Of a DNA stretch of 64,000 nt, positions 53,225-61,619 are shown in pieces. The notes under the pieces were generated by a model. That model saw only the letters and a program-made list of their open reading frames with translations. It did no database searches and was not told the DNA's origin. Source of the DNA: Citrobacter sp. 18056 (GTDB lineage: Bacteria > Pseudomonadota > Gammaproteobacteria > Enterobacterales > Enterobacteriaceae); contig CACSJR010000022.1 in NCBI GenBank assembly GCA_902706235.1, forward strand, positions 1-64,000. The letters run 5' to 3'. The translations under genes were made by a program, and so were the position numbers. Each line of letters opens with the position of its first letter. Within the stretch, counting starts at the first letter, position 1.

Positions 53225-54660
53225 ATGCGGTAATGTCCCCTTTGACCAAATCTGAAATGTCACCCATCGTATTCTGGGGGGATATTTCATGGCAAAAGAG
53301 ATAATTAGCATGAGTCACAAAGAGCTCGTTCGGCTCCAGATTATTCGGGAGTCGGTCAGCCGCCACATCACTCAGGACCAGGCTGCGGAGCGAATAGGTA
53401 TTTCGGTCCGGCAGGTCAAACGTCTTGTTCAACGATACCGGGTTGAAGGTCCTCAGGGGCTGGTTTCACGCCGTCGCGGGAAACGTCCCAATAATGCTTT
53501 CTCGCCTGAGTTTCGCTCACTCGTTATCTCGCTTGTCAGGGATAAATACCCGGATTTTGGGCCCACCTTTGCCAGCGAGAAGCTGCGTGAAATTCACGGG
53601 CTGGCGCTATCCGCTGAGACATTGCGTAAGTGGATGGTTGAGGAGGGACTGTGGCGAGAGCGTCGTCGTAAAATTGCCCGTATTTATCAGCGGCGGCAGC
53701 GCCGCCCTTGCTATGGGGAGCTGATCCAGATTGATGGCTCTCCGCATGACTGGTTCGAAGCACGGGGGCCACGCTGCACGCTGATCGTCTTTATCGATGA
53801 TGCGACCAGTGCGTTGATGGCCCTTCGGTTCGCCCCGGCCGAAACCACACGGGCTTATATGGAAACTCTGCGAGATTATCTCGGCAACCATGGATTCCCT
53901 CTCGCCCTGTATTCAGATCGGCACAGTATTTTCCGTGTTAATAACCCGGAAAGGGAAGGTGAGCTGACGCAGTTCACCCGCGCCGTGAAGACGCTTGGCA
54001 TAGCGCCGATTCATGCTAACACCCCGCAGGCTAAAGGTCGGGTTGAACGGGCTAATCAGACGTTGCAGGACAGGCTGGTTAAAGAGCTGCGACTTCGTCA
54101 TATCAGTGATATCGAAACGGCTAACGCCTGGCTGCCGGAATTCGTGAAAGCTTACAATGACCGCTTTGCATCCCAGCCCCGGGAAGGCGGTAATGCCCAT
54201 CGGGAAATTCATCACACTCCGGAAGAGCTGAATTACATTCTCTCCTATCAGGCCCGCCGTGTGTTGTCCAGGAATCTGACGTTCCAGTACAAAACCTGCG
54301 CGTATCAGATCCGCTCTGAAGGGCAGGGTTACCGGCTCAGGCATGCGATCGTCACCGTTTGTGAGAATTTTCAGGGAGAGATTACGGTGTTGCACGACAG
54401 CCGGGAACTTGGCTGTGAGAAATATGTGGACGGGCCTGAGCCCTTACCTCTTGATGACGAGAAGAGTGTTCATGAGCGGGTTGAGAATGCGCGTTTCGAC
54501 CTGCGTTCGAAGTTCTATGTTAAACCGGCAGCCGATCATCCGTGGAATACACGCAGAACGCAAAGTATGTCCCCTGTAAAACCACCGAAGTTACCCAGAA
54601 AGAAGGCTGACAGGGACAAATCAGGATGAATACGGGACGGATTCATCCTGATTTAAAACT
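53225..54660 (+). mobile_element. ISNCY-family (IS1202-type) insertion sequence
   Basis: The unit is built around the transposase 53289-54629. The exact ends are uncertain: TGTCCCCTTTGACC near 53232 and TGTCCCTGTCAGCC read inward from about 54620 share 9 of 14 bases and may be terminal inverted repeats. Just beyond, ATCAGGATGAAT/ATTCATCCTGAT (about 54623-54655) forms a 12-bp hairpin. A version of the latter also ends the remnant at 56285, so it probably belongs to the element. No target duplication was identified. Confidence 0.75.
53289..54629 (+). CDS. ISNCY-family transposase
   Basis: The 446-residue protein begins MAKEIISMSHKELVRLQIIR. It has an N-terminal HTH (ITQDQAAERIGISVRQVKRL), a second HTH-like region, and an rve-type core with the catalytic D in IQIDGSPHDWF, D in LYSDRHSIF and E in KGRVERANQTL. 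The C-terminal part (NLTFQYKTCAYQIRSEGQGY) is typical of IS1202-group enzymes such as those found in Klebsiella. It appears full length and active. The last 60 residues are repeated, diverged, in the remnant at 56065-56250. Confidence 0.9.
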   Translation: MAKEIISMSHKELVRLQIIRESVSRHITQDQAAERIGISVRQVKRLVQRYRVEGPQGLVSRRRGKRPNNAFSPEFRSLVISLVRDKYPDFGPTFASEKLREIHGLALSAETLRKWMVEEGLWRERRRKIARIYQRRQRRPCYGELIQIDGSPHDWFEARGPRCTLIVFIDDATSALMALRFAPAETTRAYMETLRDYLGNHGFPLALYSDRHSIFRVNNPEREGELTQFTRAVKTLGIAPIHANTPQAKGRVERANQTLQDRLVKELRLRHISDIETANAWLPEFVKAYNDRFASQPREGGNAHREIHHTPEELNYILSYQARRVLSRNLTFQYKTCAYQIRSEGQGYRLRHAIVTVCENFQGEITVLHDSRELGCEKYVDGPEPLPLDDEKSVHERVENARFDLRSKFYVKPAADHPWNTRRTQSMSPVKPPKLPRKKADRDKSG

Positions 54661-54713
54661 TGAAATAATCCCATGATTCTAAATGCCGTAAGACGTCTCA
54701 TCGTCTGTACGCA

Positions 54714-55919
54714 CTAGAATTTCCTGTTCCGGAAGCTTGAATACATCATCAGATAGCGTTTCAGATTGCGTAGCGTCATCAGTTTCATCAGTGTTTGGGG
54801 GCGCATCTTTTTATTACGGATATAGTACAGGGTGAAAAGCTGATATTTTTTACTGGACGCGTCTAATTTGGCTTTGTGCTTCCGATAAAAATCCAGATAA
54901 CCTGCAAACTTTCGTCCTGAGCATGTAATGCGGACCTCGCCATGATTGACATAAAGCACCTGAGTGATCGCATCAAGCTTAAAAGGATCACCGAAGGTTT
55001 CTGCCAGACGGTAAAAGGCATCGTAATCCTGGGCAGCCGTAAGCCGCTCGTCGAACAGAACCTGCTGCATCCTGCTGGTTAAGGTCAGCATCTGATTGCC
55101 GATAATATTCCGCTTATCAAACAGGCTCTTTTTATAGACCGGTTTCGGATATACCTGCAACTCATCAGGATGGTGGTAGCCGGTACTGTCGCAGAGGTAA
55201 TCATTGGCGTATAAAAAACCGTGCTGTTGAAGTTTATGCTGGCAGGCAAGAAAAGAGGACAAGCGTGTAGGCAGCCATTCATCATCATCATCCAGACCCG
55301 TTATCAAATAACCTCGGGCCATTCGTATCGCCTGATTTCTGACGGCACAGGCCCCGGAATTAAATTCATTGCGGATATAGGTTATACGTGGGTCATTCAG
55401 ATTGGCGATATACGTCTGGAGTTTCTCAAATGACGATGAGAAATCGTCGATTATAATGAGTTCCCAGTATTCGTAGTCCTGCTTCAATACCGACTGTATG
55501 GCCCGGATAGTCAGCGCCTCTCGGTTCCAGGTAGGCATATAGACGGAAATGAGCGGCCGGGCTAACAAAGTGTCTGTGTCAGCATTCTCTCGTTCAATCA
55601 GTACCCCGGTAAACCTGGCATCAGGCACGTCACTCCCGGAAAAATCTACGCCAGTACAGTCCGCATGACTAAAAATAGCGCCTTCAGTTTTACAGTGACT
55701 TAGGTTTGCTCCTGCCAGAGAGGCATAAGAGAAATCGGCCCCCCGCAGGTCACTGAACGAAAGATCGCATCCCGATAAATTAATATTGCGCAATTTTAGT
55801 CTCCGGAGATCCATAAACCGCAGGTCTACACCTGATATATCCGAGCGATGATGGGGATTTAGAAGAATATTTTTATGATATTTAAGCAGTTTCGCCTGAA
55901 TTGCTTTTTTGCTGTTCAT
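54714..55919 (-). CDS. Pentapeptide-repeat/family 2 glycosyltransferase fusion
   Basis: The 401-residue product joins two parts. Residues about 25-115 are pentapeptide repeats with the A/N-x-L/F rhythm (LRNINLSGCDLSFSDLRGAD, FSYASLAGANLSHCKTEGAI). From about 128 there is a GT-A glycosyltransferase: ISVYMPTWNREALTIRAIQS, the nucleotide site IIDDFS, and the DxD-type LDDDDEW near 217, then the catalytic AAQDYDAF. It would transfer a sugar to surface polysaccharide. Lower GC than the tra genes and two flanking ISNCY sequences indicate recent transfer. No polysaccharide partners are present. Confidence 0.85.
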   Translation of the reverse strand: MNSKKAIQAKLLKYHKNILLNPHHRSDISGVDLRFMDLRRLKLRNINLSGCDLSFSDLRGADFSYASLAGANLSHCKTEGAIFSHADCTGVDFSGSDVPDARFTGVLIERENADTDTLLARPLISVYMPTWNREALTIRAIQSVLKQDYEYWELIIIDDFSSSFEKLQTYIANLNDPRITYIRNEFNSGACAVRNQAIRMARGYLITGLDDDDEWLPTRLSSFLACQHKLQQHGFLYANDYLCDSTGYHHPDELQVYPKPVYKKSLFDKRNIIGNQMLTLTSRMQQVLFDERLTAAQDYDAFYRLAETFGDPFKLDAITQVLYVNHGEVRITCSGRKFAGYLDFYRKHKAKLDASSKKYQLFTLYYIRNKKMRPQTLMKLMTLRNLKRYLMMYSSFRNRKF

Positions 55920-56064
55920 GGATCAACGTTCAGTGAGTACAGATATTAAATCAGGATCGCAGTTAATCACTCTGACCATTCTTTCGCAATCTGGTTTAGA
56001 CATTTTCAGAAATATGCTCAAAAAGCCACTGACCTTTAGTTACATTTGTTCATGTTTTCTTGCT

Positions 56065-56285
56065 GCGAGACTGACTATGAAGAGGCCGAAGCCCATACCT
56101 TTCGATGAAGAGGGGAGTGCCCATGAGCGGGTTGAAATTGCGCGTTTCGACCTGCGATCCAGGTTCAATGTAAAACCGGCTGCTGGCCACTCTCAGAACG
56201 CAGAGCCGAGATCCGGTAAAACCGCCGAAAATACCCAGAAAGAAGGCTGACAGTGATAAATCAGGATGAATCCGGGACGGATTCA
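56065..56285 (+). mobile_element. ISNCY right-end remnant
   Basis: The frame beginning MKRPKPIPFDEEGSAHERVE parallels the end of the intact transposase (GPEPLPLDDEKSVHERVENA), followed by RFDLRS and VKPAA in both, and the same AAATCAGGATGAAT-CGGGACGGATTCAT hairpin closes it. Only about 60 codons remain; the rest of the element is gone. It has the same orientation as the complete copy at 53289, with the glycosyltransferase between them, so the two could have formed a composite transposon. Confidence 0.85.
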
Positions 56286-56681
56286 TTTACCTGAATAGTC
56301 ATGCAGTGGGGTAAAATTCTGCCTGTGCGTTTCTGGCGGGTTTTCGGGTGGTTTGTTACCCTTTTTACCGGTTATTCGTCAGAAACGCCGCCAGCCCGTT
56401 TTAGCGGTGCGTACAATTTTAGAGCGTTATGGTCAATACCGATGTTTTGACCTGCCGTCATACTGATCGCAATGCCATGGGGCTATTCTTAGGCAACAGC
56501 AAAAACGGCACATGATTTTCTACCTCAATTCTGGTTTGCTTGAGATATTACAGAGTAAAAATAATTATGCCTGGTCAGGTTTCCGCAAAATGAGCCCTCC
56601 CTGGCGTACCGAGGAAATATCAAAAATATGAGTCGGTAGCTCAACCCTGTTTAAGGTGCCCAAAGCCAACTCTGTAGAGTG
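56286..56681. other. Intergenic stretch, no supported gene
   Basis: About 400 bp between the ISNCY remnant and the broken dehydrogenase. It contains TTTCTGGCGGGTTTTCGGGT and GTCAGAAACGCCGCCAGCCC, partial inverted complements (TTTCTGGCGG/CCGCCAG), but no open frame with a family signal. It is AT-richer toward the right. Confidence 0.5.
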
Positions 56682-57459
56682 CTACACTGTTCCGGTACCG
56701 CCGTCAGAACACCAGACCTGCCCTGATGCGTAAGAGCATTCATCGGACGCTAATGTGACATATAACGGTGCAATTTCTACCGGCTGCCCCGGCCTTCCCA
56801 GAGGGGCGTTTTTCCCGAATTGTTTAACTTTCTCCTGCGGTTGTCCTCCGCTGGGTTGTAGTACTGTCCAGTAAGGACCCGGAGCAACTGCATTGACACG
56901 GATATTACGGGAGCCGAGTTGTTTTGCCAGCGCTTTGGTAAATATGGCCATACAGGCTTTTGTCTGAGCATAATCAAGCAACATCGCACTCGGCTGAAAG
57001 GCCTGCACGGACGAAGTATTAATTATCGCCGCCCCTGCTTTGAGATGCGCCAATGCAGCGCGGGTGATCCAGAATGGTGCATAGACATTTGTTTTGAAAG
57101 TGGCATCAAATGACTCTGTCGTCAGGTCCTCGAGCGTTTCACAATACTGCTGCCGCCCGGCATTATTGATAAGAATATCTAGCCCACCGAGCGAACTGAC
57201 AGCGTCATTGACCAGTTCAGAACAGAATTCTTCATTACGAATATCTCCGGGTATGGCAACTGCTATTCGACCTTCTGACTGAATGATTGCGATCACATCC
57301 CTGGCATCCTCTTCCTCTTCAGGCAAGTAGTTAATCGCCACGTCAGCACCTTCCCGCGCGAATGAGATCGCTATGGCTCTGCCAATACCTGAATCCCCCC
57401 AGTTATCAGGTAATGCCAGTCAGTTAAGCAACTGACTGGCTTTTTTGTTCCAGGCCTTA
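56682..57459 (-). pseudogene. Short-chain dehydrogenase (SDR), broken in a G-tract
   Basis: The main frame (minus, 57341 downwards) encodes AINYLPEEEEDARDVIAIIQ, the NNAG motif, the YAQTKACMAIFTKALAKQLG active site with Y and K, and ends YASGQVWCSDGGTGTV, as in YghA-like SDRs. Upstream in the same frame is DSGIGRAIAISFAREGADVA, and in the other frame HYLITGG. These join at six G residues (plus strand 57395-57400) where seven are needed for ITGGDSGIGRA. One lost base separates the NAD-binding start from the rest. The catalytic serine region reads INTSSVQAFQ. Beyond this the 5' end is not family-like. Confidence 0.8.
57414..57441 (+). terminator. Strong terminator-like hairpin, plus strand
   Basis: GCCAGTCAGTT-AAGC-AACTGACTGGC is a perfect 11-bp stem followed by TTTTTT. 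No plus-strand gene ends here. It lies at the 5' edge of the broken SDR gene, so it probably came with another fragment and marks a recombination junction. Confidence 0.75.
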
Positions 57460-57629
57460 CCATATTTACGTGGCCTTTCTTTCACCACTCTCGGGAAGGC
57501 TCTTTCTCTTCTTATCGGTAGCTTTACCATCTGCGCCATGCTCTCCATATCACGCATCAGTTCCTTATCAGTGCCGAAGGATAATCAACGCGTTTAAGGT
57601 TGATGGATTGCGAGAGGAAGGTAAACACG

Positions 57630-57833
57630 ATGAAGATAACACCCAAACAAATAAAGAAATTGCACCTTGGCGCAGCGATTGCCTGGGTTGTATTAGCGAT
57701 TCCATCTGTCATATGGTGGAAAAACAGTGTGTTGTGGGTCATCATCATCAGTATATACGCGAATATTGTCGGCCATTTATCGGGTTATACCGCTGCGCGC
57801 GCGGATGAAGCCGCGGAAGAAAATGACACGTAA
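57630..57833 (+). CDS. Small two-span membrane protein
   Basis: The 67-residue product MKITPKQIKKLHLGAAIAWV continues with VLAIPSVIWWKNSVLWVIII and GYTAARADEAAEENDT. Two hydrophobic spans with a short loop containing WW are clear, with an acidic tail. GAGGAAGG precedes the ATG at long spacing. It sits in a stress-type cluster with the DUF892 and CinA-like genes. Similar small proteins accompany stress genes in enterobacteria, but I know no function. Confidence 0.65.
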   Translation: MKITPKQIKKLHLGAAIAWVVLAIPSVIWWKNSVLWVIIISIYANIVGHLSGYTAARADEAAEENDT

Positions 57834-57974
57834 TGACCCTTATCCTGTCGTTTCAGAAAAGCATTGTTAATGCTTAACAATTATTGCAGGAGGGTACCTC
57901 GCACAGATATTTTATGATTTCTTACTGAATAACGTTGTTTACGCTGGTCAACCCTTGGAGAAGGAGAAAACGTC

Positions 57975-58484
57975 ATGGCAACGTACATTGAAAATTATCA
58001 TGACTGGTTGCGTGACGCCCACGCAATGGAAAAACAAGCGGAATCGATGCTGGAAAAAATGGCGGAGCGTCTGGAGCATTATCCAGAGTTGCGCGCCCGT
58101 CTGCTTCAGCATCTGGAAGAAACCCGCCATCAGCAGCGTCTGTTAGAGGACGTTATCGAACGTAATGGAATTTCACATTCAACGCTCAAAGATGCTATGA
58201 GCAAGCTTATCGCGTTTGGGCAAGCGATGGGCGGCATGATGACACCGGATGAAGTGGTCAAAGGCGCGATTGCAGGCTATGTTTTCGAACACTTCGAAGT
58301 GGCCTGTTACACCTCATTGATTACGGCAGCAGAGCAGGCCGGGGACCATGCCGGTGCAGAGGTCTTCCGTACTATCCTTAAGGAGGAACAGGCGATGGCA
58401 GACTGGGCGCGGGACCATTTACCGCAAGTCACCCAACAATTCTTACAGCGCTCGGCGGCCCCGGATACAGAGGCTAAAAAATAG
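57975..58484 (+). CDS. DUF892/YciF-type ferritin-like stress protein
   Basis: The 169-residue all-helical product resembles YciE/YciF (ferritin-like DUF892): DWLRDAHAMEKQAESMLEKM at helix 1, RLLQHLEETRHQQRLLEDVI at helix 2, KGAIAGYVFEHFEVACYTSL at helix 3, and VFRTILKEEQAMADWARDHL at helix 4. The Glu and His residues (E in MEKQ, EE in HLEETRH, E/H in FEHFE, EEQ) lie where di-metal ligands are expected. YciF-type proteins are stress-induced in E. coli. GGAGAAGGAG sits just before the start. Confidence 0.83.
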   Translation: MATYIENYHDWLRDAHAMEKQAESMLEKMAERLEHYPELRARLLQHLEETRHQQRLLEDVIERNGISHSTLKDAMSKLIAFGQAMGGMMTPDEVVKGAIAGYVFEHFEVACYTSLITAAEQAGDHAGAEVFRTILKEEQAMADWARDHLPQVTQQFLQRSAAPDTEAKK

Positions 58485-58573
58485 TCTTGCGTGACCAGGA
58501 AAAATTCCGTTTTTAATACGCCAGCCCGGGCAGTGTTTCCCCGGCTGGCCTGCAATGGAAGAACAACTTCACG

Positions 58574-59074
58574 ATGAGCACTTCAACCACCGCTATCGCC
58601 AATGAACTTGGACGCTTACTTATTGCCAGAAAGATGACGCTTACCACCGCAGAATCCTGCACTGGCGGGGTTATCGCGTCGACATTATGTGCCGCCGAGG
58701 ACACACCTTTATTTTTCGGCACCGGATTTGTGACGTTCAATGATGCGGCAAAAGAAACGGTGCTTGGCGTTCACGCTGATACCCTCAAAAACCACACCGC
58801 CGTGAGCCAGCAAGCCGTCACCGAAATGGCTGTAGGAGCCATTGCCCGCGCGGGCGCGCAAGTCAGCATTGCCGTCAGCGGTTATGCCGGGCCAGAAGGA
58901 GGTGAAGACGGGACGCCTGCCGGAACCGTCTGGTTTGCCTGGTATTTATCATCATCGGACATCGTTTGTGAATGCGTTCACTTTGAGGGAGATTGTGAAG
59001 CAGTGATTACCCAGGCCACCGCGTATGCCGTGACAGGTCTGCTGGAGCTACTGGGCCAACCCGCCAGGGCATAG
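58574..59074 (+). CDS. CinA C-terminal-type nicotinamide-nucleotide amidase
   Basis: The 166-residue protein is a stand-alone PncC/CinA amidase domain. The catalytic serine motif is TAESCTGGVIAS at about residue 28; further conserved parts are FFGTGFVTFNDAAKETVLGV and VSGYAGPEGGEDGTPAGTVW. It would hydrolyse nicotinamide mononucleotide to the acid form, recycling pyridine nucleotides. Plasmid copies are unusual. It lies 90 bp after the ferritin-like gene on the same strand, and its sequence looks intact. Confidence 0.85.
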   Translation: MSTSTTAIANELGRLLIARKMTLTTAESCTGGVIASTLCAAEDTPLFFGTGFVTFNDAAKETVLGVHADTLKNHTAVSQQAVTEMAVGAIARAGAQVSIAVSGYAGPEGGEDGTPAGTVWFAWYLSSSDIVCECVHFEGDCEAVITQATAYAVTGLLELLGQPARA

Positions 59075-59082
59075 CGATGTGC

Positions 59083-59384
59083 TTATTTTTGGAGACGGTC
59101 AATTCGAACAACCGGCGATGACATTTTCTTGTCGAGGCTGCCATTGATGTTGATCATCTGGTCGCGTTGAACGTCGCGCCCGTTAAAAACGGGTTTGGGG
59201 ATGATGACGTCGATGGTGTCCGTTTTGTCATGGAAAATGTAGCGATAGTCAGCATTATGCTTGAGGAGGTTGCCCCGTACGGACAGCGTGGCGCGACATT
59301 TTCTTTCAGGCCGCCAGCTCCTTGCGCATAACTGCTTTGCAGGCCGAGCAAACAAAACAGGATCATTAACGAAACTTTTTTCAT
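59083..59384 (-). pseudogene. YgiW/YdeI-type OB-fold (BOF) protein, internally deleted
   Basis: The start at 59384 gives a signal peptide (MKKVSLMILFCLLGLQSSYA) followed by QGAGGLKENVA. A shift then occurs near 59300, and another frame encodes ATLSVRGNLLKHNADYRYIF, then DTIDVIIPKPVFNGRDVQRD and VRIDRLQK, the BOF domain end. About 25-30 residues normally between these parts (the GFxGP linker and strand 1) are missing. So a deletion of non-triplet length has fused the two ends out of frame. The family is periplasmic and linked to stress tolerance. Confidence 0.8.
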
Positions 59385-59584
59385 CGTGCCTCCTTAGTGT
59401 TAAGAAGGAACGCTTTTAAGTCAGGGAACTACCAATCCGTTTAGCAAATTAATGAAAGTGGCAGGCGCTGGCCGTGTCATCTGCGAAATTACTGAAGCCA
59501 TAAAAGCTTGTCGAATGTCTCAGGGCGTGAAGCGGACGTTTGCATTTTCGCTCATGTATCGATAAATGAAATATGGCTTACGGA

Positions 59585-60349
59585 TTACATAAAAAGAGCC
59601 CGGTGTAATCGAACAATATAATCTGCACTCGGGTTGGATCGTTTATCGCCCATTCGCTCCTGAATAGCCTGAACAGCAATATCCCGACGCGCAGGTAGCC
59701 GTGTTTTTTCCGTTGCGGCAAGCGCTGAGTTCATTTCATCAAATGTGAGGTCAGTACAGTAGCAAGGTGCACCCGGTTGTTGACGCCATGACTCCTCAAT
59801 TGTACCTGCATCGAAAGCGTCGAACCCCGTATCACTGACAAGACGCATAACCATTTTCTTGTGCTCTTCGATATTCCCTGCCACCGGAATTGAAATACGT
59901 CCTGCCGTGCCCTCTGCTGTACCTTTTGTCGCAAGGGAATCTGAACCTATTGCATTCCACGCCTTCACCAGCGGACGGTTCAAGAGATGCGCCACCCACG
60001 CGCTTTCGACCTGACCATCTGAGAACGCATCAATGTTGCCGTCGCGATGTGGATAATAATTAGAGGTATCAGCAACGATAACATGCTGGGGTAATTTCCG
60101 GACCAGAGGAGCGATATCCGCAAGCTTTGTCATAGGTATGGAAAGGATGACAACCTGTGCGTCCTGCATGGCACTGACTGCATCAGCTGCTTCAGCGCCC
60201 GTTTCAAGCACTTCGGGGGCTATCGTTTCAGGTCCGCGTGAATTAGCGACCTTAACGGAGTAACCGGCAGATGCGAGACTGCGAGCAAGCGTTTTACCGA
60301 TGTGGCCGGTTCCCAGAACAGCAATCCGGTACTTTTCAAAATTAATCAT
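59585..60349 (-). CDS. NAD(P)-binding oxidoreductase (F420-reductase-like), copy 2
   Basis: The 254-residue product has an N-terminal Rossmann fold (IAVLGTGHIGKTLARSLASA; NSRGPETI supplies the NADP-phosphate contact) and a C-terminal helical part (GTIEESWRQQPGAPCYCTDL). It is homologous across its length to the next gene (60367-61101): VIVADTSNYYPHRDG, VKAWNAIGSDSL and SWRQQPG are shared. Such proteins are named NADPH-dependent F420 reductase-like, but enterobacteria lack F420, so the true substrate is unknown. It ends the MarR-led operon. Confidence 0.85.
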   Translation of the reverse strand: MINFEKYRIAVLGTGHIGKTLARSLASAGYSVKVANSRGPETIAPEVLETGAEAADAVSAMQDAQVVILSIPMTKLADIAPLVRKLPQHVIVADTSNYYPHRDGNIDAFSDGQVESAWVAHLLNRPLVKAWNAIGSDSLATKGTAEGTAGRISIPVAGNIEEHKKMVMRLVSDTGFDAFDAGTIEESWRQQPGAPCYCTDLTFDEMNSALAATEKTRLPARRDIAVQAIQERMGDKRSNPSADYIVRLHRALFM

Positions 60350-60366
60350 AACTTTCCCTTTTCGAC

Positions 60367-61101
60367 TCAGGCCGTTACTGCACGGTTACGTTTGACGATA
60401 GCATCATGAGTGAGTTGTTCGCCTGCAGACATAAACTCCCTGATCAACGCATCTCTGTTCAGTGGAGCGCGAGTTTTATCCGCTGCCTTAAGGGCTGCTT
60501 CAAGCTCTCCGGTTTTTAGCTCAGTGCAGTAGGCTGGCGTGCCGGGCTGTTGCCGCCATGATTCGCTAAGCGTACCGGCATCTACTGCATCGAAACCGGT
60601 CTGACTGACCAGTTCAAGCGCAACAGATTTTGCTACCGGACTGTCGCTGGCAACCGGGATTGCGATACGGGACGGTGAACCGGCAGCCAGCCCTTTCTCT
60701 TGAAGCGTCTGGGCCAGAACAGCATTCCAGGCTTTGACAAGAGGGCGTTTGACTATTTCACTGGCGTACACGCTTTCAGGTTTGCCTTCACGGATCTCTT
60801 CAATGTCCCCGTCGCGGAAGGGATAGTAATTAGACGTATCAATGACGATCACGCTTTCCGGAACATCACGCAAGAGTTCAGCCAGTTCAGCATGCTTATC
60901 AAAGGGCGTAGAGAGGATGATGATATCCACATCTCGTACGGTTTCCTGACGCTCAACCGCCAGAGCCCCTACTCTTCGCGCCAACTCTGCAATGGTTTCC
61001 GGTCCCCTTGAGTTTGCCAGTTTGACCTCATGGCCCTGCACAGAGAGCTTATGTGCCAGCGTCGCACCAATGTTTCCAGCGCCAATAATGCCTATTTTCA
61101 T
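60367..61101 (-). CDS. NAD(P)-binding oxidoreductase (F420-reductase-like), copy 1
   Basis: The 244-residue product begins MKIGIIGAGNIGATLAHKLS (GxGxxG Rossmann loop), with NSRGPETIAELARR, VIVIDTSNYYPFRDGDIEEI and WRQQPGTPAYCTEL. Motifs are the same as in the neighbouring copy at 59585-60349, about half the positions being identical by eye, so the pair arose by tandem duplication. It lies 30 bp downstream of the MarR gene and 17 bp upstream of copy 2. The role is probably redox metabolism of a quinone or aldehyde-type compound sensed by MarR (inference). Confidence 0.85.
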   Translation of the reverse strand: MKIGIIGAGNIGATLAHKLSVQGHEVKLANSRGPETIAELARRVGALAVERQETVRDVDIIILSTPFDKHAELAELLRDVPESVIVIDTSNYYPFRDGDIEEIREGKPESVYASEIVKRPLVKAWNAVLAQTLQEKGLAAGSPSRIAIPVASDSPVAKSVALELVSQTGFDAVDAGTLSESWRQQPGTPAYCTELKTGELEAALKAADKTRAPLNRDALIREFMSAGEQLTHDAIVKRNRAVTA

Positions 61102-61131
61102 ACCAGTACCTTTTGTCTGAGTGGAGGATGA

Positions 61132-61566
61132 TCAGTTATCAGCGGGATGAGCAAAGTTATTGAGGGTATCTCGTAACTCCTCGAGCTTTGCATCCGATAA
61201 CTGACAGGCTGATTTGATTTTTTCGGTCACGCGCCACAGCTCGCTTTGCAAAGCGAGCCCGTCATCCGTAAGGGTAATGAGAACTCGTCTTTCGTCAGCA
61301 CGATCCCGCATGCGAACTATGCGTCCGGCAGCCTCAAGCCGTTTGAGAAGGGGGGTAATGGTGCCGGTATCCATGCCGAGCTTATTCCCGATATCACCCA
61401 CGGTGCGTGGGGTTCCGTTAAACAACTCCAGCATGACCAGATACTGTGGAAAGGTAAGGCCCAGCGGGTCCAGGAATGGCTTATGTAACCGGTTCATGCG
61501 GCTCGCCGCACCATAGAGCGCAAACGAAAGTTGTGTCCCTATTTCCTGTCGTGCCTGTATGTTCAT
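61132..61566 (-). CDS. MarR/OhrR-family transcriptional regulator
   Basis: The 144-residue product begins MNIQARQEIGTQLSFALYGA. It has LGLTFPQYLVMLELFNGTPR, the winged helix with TVGDIGNKLGMDTGTITPLL and KRLEAAGRIVRMRDRADERR. There is a single cysteine (SACQLS) near 121 but none at the N-terminal OhrR sensing position, so thiol sensing is not evident. It leads the operon with the two oxidoreductases and most likely represses it through the palindromes at 61578-61612. Confidence 0.9.
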   Translation of the reverse strand: MNIQARQEIGTQLSFALYGAASRMNRLHKPFLDPLGLTFPQYLVMLELFNGTPRTVGDIGNKLGMDTGTITPLLKRLEAAGRIVRMRDRADERRVLITLTDDGLALQSELWRVTEKIKSACQLSDAKLEELRDTLNNFAHPADN

Positions 61567-61577
61567 ATGCTAATCCA

Positions 61578-61612
61578 TTATCTAGCTGATGATTATCTAG
61601 TGTGCTAGATAA
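61578..61612. promoter_or_regulatory. Palindromic operator upstream of marR-type gene
   Basis: TTATCTAG-TGTG-CTAGATAA is a perfect inverted repeat (61593-61612), and another TTATCTAG half-site lies at 61578-61585, just upstream of the MarR start. This is the size and place of a MarR operator; autoregulation is inferred. Confidence 0.7.
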
Positions 61613-61619
61613 AAGCATA

